From Melanocharis versteri (Eukaryota; Chordata; Aves; Passeriformes; Melanocharitidae): a stretch of 64,000 nucleotides of DNA. The notes beneath the pieces are model-generated. The model ran no database searches. It saw only the letters and a list, made by a program, of their open reading frames with translations, and had not been told where the DNA came from. The position numbers and the translations under genes were made by a program. Positions 24,921 to 35,353 of this stretch are shown here, one piece after another. Position 1 is the stretch's first letter. Each line of letters starts with the position of its first letter. The stretch lies in NCBI GenBank assembly GCA_013397845.1, contig VZTG01008989.1:228687-292686 (forward strand), written 5' to 3'.

Positions 24921-27275
24921 GTATCTCTTCCAATGCAAAATACTTTGCTCTCCCAGTGGAAACCAATCATTTACTAAAGATTTAGTGTAATTCCTATCAC
25001 TGTCTCTTAAGTGGGCCAGTGTTTACACTTCACAAGCAAAAATCTTTTTTCTTATGCCATAGTCGCTCCACAGAAATAAACACAAGCCACAGAACCTGCA
25101 CAAATCTTTGCTGAGACACAAAATTTTAAACACCTTATGGGTTAATGTTTATGAAGCCTGTCAGAGGTTTAAAACCACAATGAGAAAGAAGGATTTTCTT
25201 CAGGTCTGAGAAATGAACTTTTGGTCTAACATCAGCCCTGCGCTGAAAAATCCTTGGTAGGTCGTTTGTCTAAGCTGACAACTCCTTATTCAATTGTTCA
25301 CGACATCTCTCCACTTAATTCTTGCTATAAATTTGTCTCTTTGCCACGCTCTTTACACTGTACCTCAGTGTGCCCCAGAGACGTGGTGAGCCAGCAGTTC
25401 ACCACTAACTAACTCAGCTTAAGGAGAAATGCTAGCAACAAAGACCAGCCTGCCAAAACCCATAAAACTTGCTGCTTTTTGCCTTGCTTTAAAACAAAAA
25501 AATAATATTGTCTTTTCTCTAAAGTGGTAAAGCAACACATGCCCGAATGACTTCTTGACATTACTCTACAGGATTTTTAACGGTTTTGAAGAAACCTTGG
25601 CACTTATCAACACATTCGCCAAAATGTACGGCTGTTAATTGGTTTAGTAGTCAGCATAAGTAAAAACAAGCAAACTGGTGGCAGAAGGTGCACCCACTAG
25701 CTTTTGGAGGCAATGGGAAGCACATGAAAATCACAGCTTCTGAAATACTGAATAAATCGTAAAGGAAAGAACTGATTAAAAGCTGAGAGGTAGTCATGTC
25801 TACTGCCATGTTAACTTGCTGTCCTACTGTTACCACTGTGTCGATGAGAATGCACCTGTACTTACCAGCTGGGCAAAAACAGTTAATGAAAATCAAAAAC
25901 ATGAAGAAAAATGGACATTTTCTCACAAAGGTGTTTTTTTTTTTCTTTTTTTTCTTTAAGATTTAAATGAGCTCTTTGCATTATTTGTCAATTTTTTACT
26001 CTTTCTGAAGAGAACTCGGTAAGAAAAGATGGTTCTCAGTAGATTAAAAGCCACTGCTACCCATTGCAAAGCAGAATTTCGCTAGGGCACGTGTAGCAAT
26101 TTTTGCACAGACCACTGCATGCTGATAATACCACTTTCCCACCAGAAGTGCCTGCTCCTCTGTTTACATCCTCAGGAGCACTCAAAAACTGGCTGCAGGA
26201 ATCTACTGCAGACCTGCACCCTCTGTAAGGCCTGCTAGGTAGATGTTCCTGCTCTCCCCCAATTTCGGGGTCCTCTCCCGCCTCTTCCTCATATTTCCAG
26301 TATTTCACCCCTGCAGATGAGGCTGCTCTTTTTAGTCATGAGTTCTGTTTTCTCACCTAGCACAGCAGATTTGTTCTGGCTTTCCTTGGACAGTCATGGA
26401 GGGCAGAAAGGAGCAAATACACTTTTCTTTGGTCTGTGCCCGTTATAAGGAGGGGGTAGGAGTAAAGGGCAGAAGGGCTAAGGAACAACTAGCTTCTGTC
26501 TGTTTGTTTTCTACTTCCTAATGTCTTAAAAGGCATTAATCTCTGTGCAAGGTGCCCTGAAGAGGAAAGCCCTCTGTTTATGTAGGAGGCAGGAACGATG
26601 TGGGAAGGGACAAAGATGGCTGCTCTGCGTGCTCAGGCAGCTTTGCCCCCATCCTGTCCTGGGTTGATCTCTGCCAGCAGTGACAGTGTGGCTGTGGCAC
26701 TGGGCCCATTTCAGCCTTGGCATCTGGGCTGAGATCGCTAGGTGTGGTGAAGGCTTTGCAAACGCCTCGTGCCCACAGACAGCTGGCTTGGGACCACAGA
26801 GCTCCCTTTGCACGGGGCTGAGGAAGAGGAGTGAGAGTGTAAAGAAGTTTGGGTTACAACAGGTTTACAAATCTCAAATAGCAAGCTGGTACACAACACA
26901 AATGTCAGTGCCAGGGATTGAAAATAAAAAATATTCACACACTACACCTAGTTTTTTATTCCACAGTTAGGACTGGATGAAATTTCCACTGGTAAAATAT
27001 CACACTTTTCCTGTGAAAGCATTTCAATTTAACCTCTCAAGATTAAAAGAATAGGACCTCTTCCTATTCTTCTGAGAAGCAGTATATACAGATGCTGAAG
27101 TGGTACATCTCTGAGAGATGTTCAGGAGCTTCCCAGTAAGAAAATTTCCTATATTTTCACATTTAAACTGCTTCTTCCTTCTTTTATTTGAAAATAAAAT
27201 TAATTTCCTCCAAAAAATGATGAGCCATACAGTAAACAGGTAATGATAGCAAAATAAGTCTGGACACAGAAAGGG
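24921..27275. other. Non-coding stretch with a GC-richer interior
   Basis: No gene recognised. The segment 26560-26830 is GC-richer and holds an AAGATGGCTGC YY1-like match near 26613-26623, but it is not CpG-rich enough to call an island. Frames there overlap on both strands. Confidence 0.5.
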
Positions 27276-27318
27276 AATAATAATAATAATAATGATGGTG
27301 ATGATGATGATGATAATA
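27276..27318. repeat. (TAA)n/(TGA)n microsatellite
   Basis: Compound trinucleotide array: ATAATAATAA units followed by GATGGTGATGATGATGAT units. Simple sequence repeat that accounts for the isoleucine-rich frames called here on the minus strand. Confidence 0.9.
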
Positions 27319-27768
27319 GCAGATAAACACATACTACTTCTGTGCCCAACAATTTTGACATCTTAGATATTCTGGTGTTATTTTGTGTTCTTATTTTCTG
27401 CTGCATCCTATGTCACCCAAGTCAGCTACTACCTTGGCTCTCAGAAAAGCATTTTACAGCCAGTATTTCACTTCATGCAATAGCTGTTTTCCTATATGAT
27501 TTCAATGGTTGGTGCAAATCTAGATGCAAGCATTGAGGATGAATTCATCCCCCCTAGACAGAGCTCCTCCTGCTGATATTATCCAGTGCATGGTTTGTGT
27601 CTGAGGCTCCAAGAATCATGCAGAATCCTATGGTTATTTCCAGGCAGTCAAGCAGCAGACCAGGTTTGTCAGCAACACTTCCAATAGGCCGTTCTTTTTC
27701 TCTTTTTCCTTCTTGCATCTGTGGATGCTCACATCCTTCTTGCCAGCACTGGTACTCCTTTAACTCAG
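27319..27768. other. Non-coding stretch between microsatellites
   Basis: Opposing short frames (27597-27896 + and 27554-27883 -) are mirror images of each other and not recognised. No other feature. Confidence 0.5.
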
Positions 27769-27780
27769 CCACCAGATGGT
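27769..27780. promoter_or_regulatory. CTCF-like core motif
   Basis: CCACCAGATGGT matches the CTCF core CCASYAGRKGGC at 11 of 12 positions, with T for the final C. It lies about 100 bp before the (GTGA)n array. Motif evidence alone is weak. Confidence 0.25.
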
Positions 27781-27884
27781 TTTTCAGGGTTTGGTTCTCA
27801 TCCCAGCCATGCCGTCCCAGGCTCCACACTTCAGTGAAAGAGGAGCACCTCTGGCTCCTCATTAAACCTCTGATTTCATGCAAG

Positions 27885-27974
27885 GTGAGTGAGTGAGTGA
27901 GTGAGTGAGTGAGTGAGTGAGTGAGTGAGTGAGTGAGTGAATGACTGAGTGAGTGAGTGAGTGAATGAGTGAGT
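27885..27974. repeat. (GTGA)n tetranucleotide microsatellite
   Basis: About 90 bp of GTGA/GAGT repeats with a few interruptions (GAATGACT, GAATGAGT). The first unit happens to read AAGGTGAGT, a perfect splice-donor consensus, but nothing supports an exon there. Confidence 0.95.
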
Positions 27975-29450
27975 CAACAGCAAAGCCTCTCTCTGCATTG
28001 CAATAAGCAACCTTCTGAGAAGTCTAAAGAGCACACTGGTACTGGATGATGGGAAGAGTGTAGAAGAACTGTGCCTCTGGCGGGTAGAAACACTGCCAGC
28101 ACTGCACTCATCTCAAGATGAGAGTGGGGTTTTTTTGCTACTGTTGTTGCCCTGAAGAGGTCTAAGTCCTCTTCCTCATATTGATTACTCATTAAGATGT
28201 GATAAATCTCCGTGTAGTAAGCTCTAATAAGGAACAATGCAACTTGCTGAAACTAAAACATCTAACTGAAGGACAATGCCTTTCAAAGCTGTCTGTTTTC
28301 CCAAGGACAACTAGCCACACACACTGGTCTGTTCCCCTGCAGTTTTGATTTGACTTCTATATTCTGTCCCCTCCCTAAAAGGTCAGTTTGATGACTTTAT
28401 TTTTAATGATCAAATAATGCATAGGCCTTGGTGTTTTGGTATGAGGGTTTGGCTCACCTGTGTAACTCTCAAAAAATAGGATTTCAGCCTCTGGTTCCCA
28501 CAAACACCTAAAAACTCCAAGTTTCATGTGGCACAGAACACAGCTTGGTCATCCACTGCTTGCTCACAGCTGTGTGAAAACTTAAAGAAGTTTATAAAGA
28601 CCATTTTCTACTTAAAAAATTAATTAAAAGAATGAGCAATTTTTAGTTTTTTTTAAGAAGTCCCACGAACTCCAAGTTATTTTTCAGAATTCATCTTCCC
28701 TACTACTCACAGCAAGCACAAAGTAAGACAGCAGAGGATTTTATTGTTCCTTTAAGATAAACATATGGTATATATGGGATCTCATCCCTGTCTAGTATGA
28801 AAACTCACAAATACAGTTCAATGATACCACAAGCACAGTAAAGCTGGAGTTTCTCAGGTTTCTATTTGTGAACTTTTCATCCATGTTCATTTTAAAGACA
28901 TGGGAGACTTGCCATTGATGTCAGTTGGGTCTGATTTAGTATGGTTGTTTAAAAGAAGCTAAGAAATAATGCTCTACAAGTAAAAAAATTAATGACTTAT
29001 ATTTTGTTAGTATTTATTACAAGCACAATCAGTCTCTGTCACTGACTGGGATTTCATGATGCTCAGTAATGTAGAAACCCAGGAGAGAAAGGTATGTCCT
29101 AGTCACACAACATGGAAATAACTGTTCTGTACTTGTTTGCATGTCTGTAAGTGCCTGTGTATTCTCTAGGTATTACAAGAACTGCTTGCTTGACTTTTAA
29201 TATTATTTTCCTTTTGTTTTTTTTAACTGTAAAAATAAATCAAATGTTTGGTATATCTCAAGTGAGGCTGCAGAATGCATTTGCTTCTTGAGAAGCAGCA
29301 AACTTGAAAGGCGGGTGCGAGCAGAGAATCTGCTTGGTAATTCTTTGAATAGGAGTGCCAGAAATTCATAGGTGAAGAAGAATCTCTTTCTCGGAATTGC
29401 ATTATCCTCTGCCAAACAACACCTGATCCTGATAAGCGGACTCCTGAATG
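27975..29450. other. AT-rich non-coding stretch
   Basis: No gene recognised. A segment at 28908-28945 (CCATTGATGTCAG..TCTGATTTAG) faintly resembles the ancient repeat at 23.7 kb, but too weakly to annotate. Confidence 0.5.
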
Positions 29451-29458
29451 CTTATATA
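29451..29458 (-). promoter_or_regulatory. Minus-strand TATA-like box
   Basis: On the minus strand the sequence reads GCGTATATAAGC, a good TATA match in a locally GC-flanked context. Short minus-strand frames begin just downstream (29468 and 29415), but their products are unrecognised. Chance is plausible. Confidence 0.2.
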
Positions 29459-30646
29459 CGCCCGCCAAGTAACTCAGCTTGGATCTAGCAGTCCATCCCT
29501 GTCACTACAGTGCTATATTGTAAACTAAGAGGATTTACTTTCTGCAGTCTTGATAGTCAAGAGACAGATAAGTCTTCCTTTCTCACAATTAGAATTTTCA
29601 AGATCTTTATTGGAACAATCCTGTTGAATTTAATGCAGGATGGGCAACCATCCACAGGATTCTAGAGCAGTCTGCACAATTCTATAGCAGCGAGATAATT
29701 CCCTTTTGCTTTTTCTGGCCCAATTAGAAGCATGAAATAAAAGCACTCATTAAATTCTGCTGAGTATTTCCTGTATGTTTTGATCCACTGCCGCTGAACT
29801 GTGTAGGATGCTCCATGAGATTCCCTCATCTGAGCAACACAAGTTGCTTTCCTCAACAGCTCTCGAAAGACCCAGGGGAAGAGAAGAATACGTGGGTCTC
29901 ATTATGCAAATGGAAGTGTAGGGCCCCAGGAGTCTTGTGTACAAGCAGAAATCAAGTGTGGACACAATCCTGGTGTTAGGTGGCAACTGACTCCAACACG
30001 ACTCAGAATGTGTCTAGATGTGGGGCCTGAGGGCTGAGCTCGGGATAAACCCACCACTGACAAACTACAAAGAGTAATGTAAAACAAAATACTCCTCCAG
30101 TGGCATCTGTGCAGAGGGGATGGCTCACAGTGTATTCTTGTGAACGCACCTATGAGCCCTTCTGGAAAGACGTCTCCTTTTCAAATGGGAGGTCAACATC
30201 TGTAAGGAGTGTTGATGCGACTCTCTCAAAATCCTTCTCTGGCTATAGCAAGGAAAAGCTTTTCTTTCTCTTTTTATAGCCCGTATCTAATCAGACTGGA
30301 AGTTCTTAGAGTCAGGTAGGCTTCTTGCCACCTGGTGCTGGAAGCTCTGCCTGTTAAAATCACTCCGTCTTTCACATTATACAATGTTACATTCAGTTGC
30401 TTAAACTTTGCTAGGTTTTTATCACTTGGTCTCGTATTTTCCTCAAAAAATATCTACTTTAGGCTGAATTATCTTCTGGAGTGGGGGGACAGAGAAAGGA
30501 AAGAAGAAATTTTAAATGGCATTGTCAATTTCTTCTGTGAAAAAAAAAAGCTGGGGAATTGACAGTAGAGAAAATAATAGTGTACATTTTGGCAAATCAT
30601 CTTTATTTTAAAACTGTGATGTCAACAGTTTTGGGACTCTAAACTT
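29459..30646. other. Non-coding stretch
   Basis: Short frames only, no recognised gene, repeat or motif cluster. Confidence 0.55.
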
Positions 30647-30693
30647 GCCTTTTTGCTGAATTTTGGCCTTTTTGCAGAATTTTGGCCTTTTGG
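30647..30693. repeat. 19-bp tandem repeat, about 2.4 copies
   Basis: GCCTTTTTGCTGAATTTTG (30647-30665) is followed by GCCTTTTTGCAGAATTTTG (30666-30684), one base different, then a partial third unit. A local minisatellite-like duplication. Confidence 0.85.
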
Positions 30694-31879
30694 CTCTTGT
30701 CAAATTTGTTTAAAGCCACTCACATTCAACTAAGTTATAAACCCTCAAAAACCTGCAGTTTGTTTTTATTAGATACATTTCTCATCATTCTGAGAATGTG
30801 TTTTTTTCTGCAATGTCAAACGCAAACTGCTATGCCATTTAGCATGTCCTGACAGACAAACCAAGAGCAAAGGGACTGAATTGCCATGAATTGCCTTTGC
30901 CCAGCTACACGCCAGCAGTGCACAGGGCACTGAACTGAAGGCGGAGGAGCTTCAGGGTTTGCAAGATACAAAGAGCACGGCGAAAGAGAAGGGAAAGCAG
31001 GTACAGGCTTGTGGAGGGGACACAGACCTAAACTGGGAAACAGACTGAGGTGGACTGGCAGACACGGAAGAGGACTGGAAGTATGGGGGAAACGGGACTT
31101 TGTGCACGTGGTGAATAACTCTGAGGTATGAAAGAGGCTCATAATCACAAGAAAAAAAGTTCCTTTTGTCTTTGACAGCGACATCAACATTGCCAAGTTT
31201 CACCCAGCTGCGAAGAAAGGATTATGAAGCCCAGGCTGGCAAAATGTACAGCAGTGCCTAATGCAGCAACTGGTAACTTGCTATCACTATGAGAGATGCT
31301 GCTAGTCTGAGAGCGATAGAGGTCCAGTGCAGTGAAGGGCCTCAAACATGCTCCAATCTGGGCAGTACCATAGGATAGCTTCATTTTCTTTTCCCCATTT
31401 AAAAAGCCCAGGAGATATTACAGGCCATTCAGACACAGACGTGCAAATACTTTGTTGATAATTGCATCATATAAAACAAAACCTTTTGAAAAGAGGGCTT
31501 TTCAAATTCTTGTGACCGTGGGTGCTCATTGAGACCTGGCGATGCTGTGACTGTTGGCTGCATCCACTGAACACTGTAGGATCTGGAAAGGTCAGCAGTA
31601 GGTGTCTAAAGTAGGGCACCCAAATCTGCCTGTAATTAATACCTACTTCTCTGCACCTTGGTTCACCATGCATGCAGCTACTGGCCTAGACAGCATGCTC
31701 TACCCTGAGCCCCTCACTGAGCCATGCGTGACAAGCCTGCAAGGATGCCAGATCTAATGCTTGAAGAAATTGTCACTTGTGTGCTGGGAGCGTGCCACTT
31801 TGCAGCCTTCCTAAAGCGCTTTTGTGTCCCCTCCCACAAACACGCACACAGGGAGAATATAGCAAGCCCTGACAGCTTC
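30694..31879. other. Non-coding stretch upstream of the CpG island
   Basis: Frames at 30816-31196 (-) and neighbours are unrecognised and overlapping. G+C rises toward the island. No specific element is supported. Confidence 0.5.
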
Positions 31880-32426
31880 AGCGTCCTTGGTAGTACCGCT
31901 TAACTCCGGGGATCTCTGCAGGCTGGCAGTGAGCTGTGAGTCCCCGGGAGGAGCGGGGAACTCCAGGGACAACATTGTAGTGAAAGGGTTTCTTTCAGGC
32001 AGCAGGGACGAGAAGATCCCTCACAGTAAGGAAATATAAACATATCTCTATTTGGCTCCTAAGAGATGAGCGAGAAAAGCGCACAACTCTGGGGTGGAAG
32101 GTTTCACCTGGCACTAACTGCGCTCGTAGCGGCGGCCCCGCAGCCTCCGCATCTCACCGGCGTGCCCCGCCCCGGGGCAGCAGCGCCCCCTCCCCGCCGT
32201 GCCGGAGCGCCCGGCTGCCCCACGGGGAGCTGGCACCTGGCTTTTGTCCCAGCCCAGACACTTGGATGCCACGGGCCTGGCTGCCGCGCCGTGCGGTGCC
32301 CGGCGGGAGGCGCGGCGGGGCCGGGGCAGGGGCGCTCCGGTGGGAGGTCGGGGCTCACCGGGCGGGGGTCGGGACCACGTCCCCCGCCTGCCAGGGGCTG
32401 CCGGTATTTGTACATGTTGGTTCAGC

Positions 32427-32427
32427 N
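32427..32427. other. Single ambiguous base
   Basis: One N inside the CpG island, probably from poor coverage of GC-rich DNA. Confidence 0.95.
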
Positions 32428-32554
32428 TGCCACAGAGGGCTCAGGGCTGGAAGGCAGAGAAAGGCACCCCCAGGGCTAGACAGCAGCCCGCCCGAGGCGG
32501 AGGCAGGCGCGGCGCCCCGGGGGAGGCGGCGGCGTCCGGCAGATTCCCCCGGCA

Positions 32555-32999
32555 NNNNNNNNNNNNNNNNNNNNNNNNNNNNNNNNNNNNNNNNNNNNNN
32601 NNNNNNNNNNNNNNNNNNNNNNNNNNNNNNNNNNNNNNNNNNNNNNNNNNNNNNNNNNNNNNNNNNNNNNNNNNNNNNNNNNNNNNNNNNNNNNNNNNNN
32701 NNNNNNNNNNNNNNNNNNNNNNNNNNNNNNNNNNNNNNNNNNNNNNNNNNNNNNNNNNNNNNNNNNNNNNNNNNNNNNNNNNNNNNNNNNNNNNNNNNNN
32801 NNNNNNNNNNNNNNNNNNNNNNNNNNNNNNNNNNNNNNNNNNNNNNNNNNNNNNNNNNNNNNNNNNNNNNNNNNNNNNNNNNNNNNNNNNNNNNNNNNNN
32901 NNNNNNNNNNNNNNNNNNNNNNNNNNNNNNNNNNNNNNNNNNNNNNNNNNNNNNNNNNNNNNNNNNNNNNNNNNNNNNNNNNNNNNNNNNNNNNNNNNN
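32555..32999. other. Assembly gap of 445 N
   Basis: A run of N in the densest part of the CpG island. Its non-round length suggests a sized scaffold gap. GC-rich first exons of avian genes are often lost this way, so the start of a gene may be hidden here. Confidence 0.98.
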
Positions 33000-33148
33000 A
33001 GGCGGGAGCCCCGGGCAGGCGGGAGCTCCGCCGCGGCTCGCCCGGGAGCAGCCGGCACCGCCGCCCCGCTGAGCGCCTCCGGAGAGAGCGCGGCCCGCGG
33101 CCGCGAAGTGCAAGTTTACTGCGGGTCCCCTCCGAGCTTCGGTCCAGC

Positions 33149-33167
33149 GTTAATGTCCGTGTTAATG
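33149..33167. promoter_or_regulatory. Paired GTTAATG homeodomain-like motifs
   Basis: GTTAATG occurs twice with a 12-bp period (33149-33155 and 33161-33167) at the 3' shoulder of the CpG island. TTAAT cores suit homeodomain factors. A candidate promoter-proximal element only. Confidence 0.3.
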
Positions 33168-33683
33168 CCTTTATTTGCCCGCAGAGGAATAATGCTGCAG
33201 TGAGGTCTGCTTTTGGACCGACTCGGGCTGACGGATTTAACTTTATTTTTGTTATAAAGCGACATGAAAACAAGCCTATCTGGCGATTCCAGGCTCCATG
33301 ATGCTATACATGGAGCTCTGCGTAGAGATGCGTGAGCCAATTCATTAGGCTTACTAAATAAGCCATAACCACTTTTCTAGCCAAGACCTGAGGTTTGCAG
33401 CTAATAGCTCAGTTCAGTCTTCTTGTAGAGCTCGCAGTGTTTGCAAAGCTATAATTAATGCAATCTGTAGAAATAAAAACATTTTCCTTAAATGTGTTTT
33501 AAAACAAGTGCTTGAGTAAACATAACGGGCAGCGACTACCTCTTTCAAGCTGTTTTTAAGTGTTTTGGTGAAGGCTGTGCGCTTAGAGTTTATTATGGTA
33601 AAGTTACAGGCAGCTGCAAAGTGTAATAGACCCTATTTTGTTTAAGTCTTTCACAAAATTTCTGTAAAATACTGAGAGTTGGG
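33168..33683. other. Island shoulder, enhancer- or UTR-like texture
   Basis: Moderate-GC sequence with TATAAAG, CCAAT, a stem-loop at 33293-33316 and the motif ATAATTAATGCAAT near 33449-33462. The complexity and motif density suggest a conserved promoter-proximal or 5' UTR region, but I cannot test conservation. Confidence 0.4.
33293..33316. repeat. Perfect 8-bp stem-loop
   Basis: GCTCCATG (33293-33300) and CATGGAGC (33309-33316) pair perfectly around an 8-base loop, with one further wobble pair. It could form in an RNA from either strand. Too short for a microRNA precursor. Confidence 0.35.
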
Positions 33684-33720
33684 TTTTTTCCTTTCTTTTT
33701 TTTCCCTTTTTCCCCCCCTT
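33684..33720. repeat. Polypyrimidine tract
   Basis: A T- and C-only run of about 37 bases, ending in a seven-C block. Low-complexity sequence. Confidence 0.8.
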
Positions 33721-35321
33721 ACTGAGTAAGGTGCTATAGGGACAGCTCAAGGTGAAATGGCAGTGGGGGATGGCTGAGCTGTTCATACCTGAAATTCTTC
33801 AGAAAAAGTTTTGCCTTCTTGTTGAAGTTTGGCTTTTTTTTTTTTCCTGTTAAATGATTTGTAGATTAGAAGCTGCTAATTGAAAACCTTGAAGGAATGA
33901 GTTTGCTCCATGAATTTTATTGTGTGTGTGGCATTTTAAAGTGCGAGACAGATAAAGTCAAGTGATTCTCATATTTTACTTTTTAAGACCCTCATTTGAA
34001 GCCCACTTAGACTGTCAGGTGATATATACTATTCTAGTTAACAGATTAACATTGCAATTTACTTTCAAATTCACCTTCACAAATGTATAAACATAATTTA
34101 CAAGATAGTACATGTAATATTCTTTTTTTCTGTGCATAAAAAGAGTTCTAAATATTAGTATGGAAGTAAACTGGAAATGCTACCAAAACTTAGTGTGTCC
34201 AAATGTAAAGTAAGAGTGGTTGTGACTGTTGTAATATCTTCAAATGATGCATAAACCAAATTATGTCAAAGCCTTTTAAAATATGTGTATAAATCACTGC
34301 AGAATATACTTTTCATTCAGTGAGGGGCTGTCTGCCTCACAAAAGGGAAAAAAATCTGGCCAAGGGCATTTTGGCAAACTCTTTCAAACTTAAATGTCAT
34401 AGACTCATGCAAATGTATTTGACTTCACTGTTATCTGAGTGATGTCTGAAGTCCCTCTGTTCCTTCTTTCACCAATTCAGAGTGTACATTACTTATTTCT
34501 GTACCTTATAGTAGTCTGCATCTTTATGAACCATGAGCAGAAAAGACAGTCCTGGTGGAATTCCCACCCTCTGCCTCTGCTGCCAAAAAGGTAATGGTTT
34601 TGAAGATGTCAAGCTTTCAGACTGAAATAAACTTGAACATTTTGGTAGGCATATCTAGCCTTGCTGGTTTTTCTGCTGACTGTGCTCTTCTTACGGAGAG
34701 GGCTCACCCATACAAATACTAGACTACATTGGAAATCCTTCCCTAAAACAAGTAATGGACAGGCAGACACCCATAGGAACGAAAGAACACACACGCTCAC
34801 TGATGCGCATATACTTTCTACATCTTCCCACAAGACTGAACTTTGAGTGAGGCAGGTTTATTTCTAGTATTTCTGTACTTACCTATTTAAACAACAGTAA
34901 AAAAGCAATGCTATTACAGCAACAAATACCACAGTGCTTAATCATTCTTTACTCCTGTAGTGATTTTACTTGTAGCTCACAGACTATATAACCCCTTTCT
35001 ACATGTACCTTTCTCAAATATTCATGGATAGCATCTGCATAATTACAAGGAACAACAAACCCAAGCTGTGTAGAAGGACCAAGAAAATCTACGGCTTTTT
35101 TTCACCTGCTGTGCCACCGTGTGATGACTGAGAATGGCCATTCTTTTCTACACATCAGAGGCAGATTTTATTTTAATTTGTGGTTTGAAGAATAACAGAT
35201 AAAGACTGACATTTTCATAAATAACCAGAAGTCACGGGAACATGGCATGTTTCACTGTGGATCTGGGTTTCATGAAAACTACGGGATGATTGTAGGGAGG
35301 GAATGCACATCCCTGATGACA
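33721..35321. other. AT-rich non-coding stretch
   Basis: No recognised gene. Frames at 34609-34846 on the two strands mirror each other. One perfect POU octamer, ATGCAAAT, occurs near 34408 but is uninformative alone. Confidence 0.55.
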
Positions 35322-35353
35322 ATACCCGTGACAGTGCACACTGTCACAGGTAT
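35322..35353. repeat. Imperfect 15-bp palindrome
   Basis: ATACC-C-GTGACAGTG (35322-35336) and CACTGTCAC-A-GGTAT (35339-35353) are reverse complements except for one C/A mismatch, with a 2-base centre. The nine-base inner arms are perfect. It is a cruciform-prone site or a dimeric protein-binding site. Confidence 0.5.

Larger units (their letters stand above)
31880..33120. promoter_or_regulatory. CpG island, probable promoter and first exon of an unidentified gene
   Basis: CpG becomes common from about 31880 and very dense from about 32120 to 33110, apart from the 445-base gap inside. There are Sp1-type GC boxes (GGGCGGGGG at 32360-32368, GGCGGGGCC near 32314) and long G/C runs on both sides of the gap. 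Islands of this size in birds usually mark promoters. Open frames span it in all directions, mostly through the gap, so coding content cannot be judged. The flanks carry TATAAAG (33253-33259) and CCAAT (33337-33341), but direction and gene remain unknown. Confidence 0.75.

Noticed and set aside
27024..27406. Isoleucine/serine-rich minus frames
   Set aside because: They are translations of the TAA/TGA microsatellite.
27885..27974. Regularly repeated units that might suggest a CRISPR-like array
   Set aside because: Four-base units without spacers in a vertebrate genome. A plain microsatellite.
32066..32140. A + strand frame beginning MSEKSAQLWGGRF resembles the start of argininosuccinate lyase/delta-crystallin, which carries an LWGGRF motif
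   Set aside because: The similarity is limited to six residues. The following residues (HLALTALVAAAP) are unlike that family, and no other exon of it is seen. Chance match.
32199..33273. Very long frames of 205-334 codons on both strands across the CpG island
   Set aside because: Most of their length is the N gap read as X. The remainder is GC-rich sequence open in several phases. Not evidence of coding.
34408..34415. Perfect POU octamer ATGCAAAT, with another near 29906
   Set aside because: Expected by chance in AT-rich DNA.
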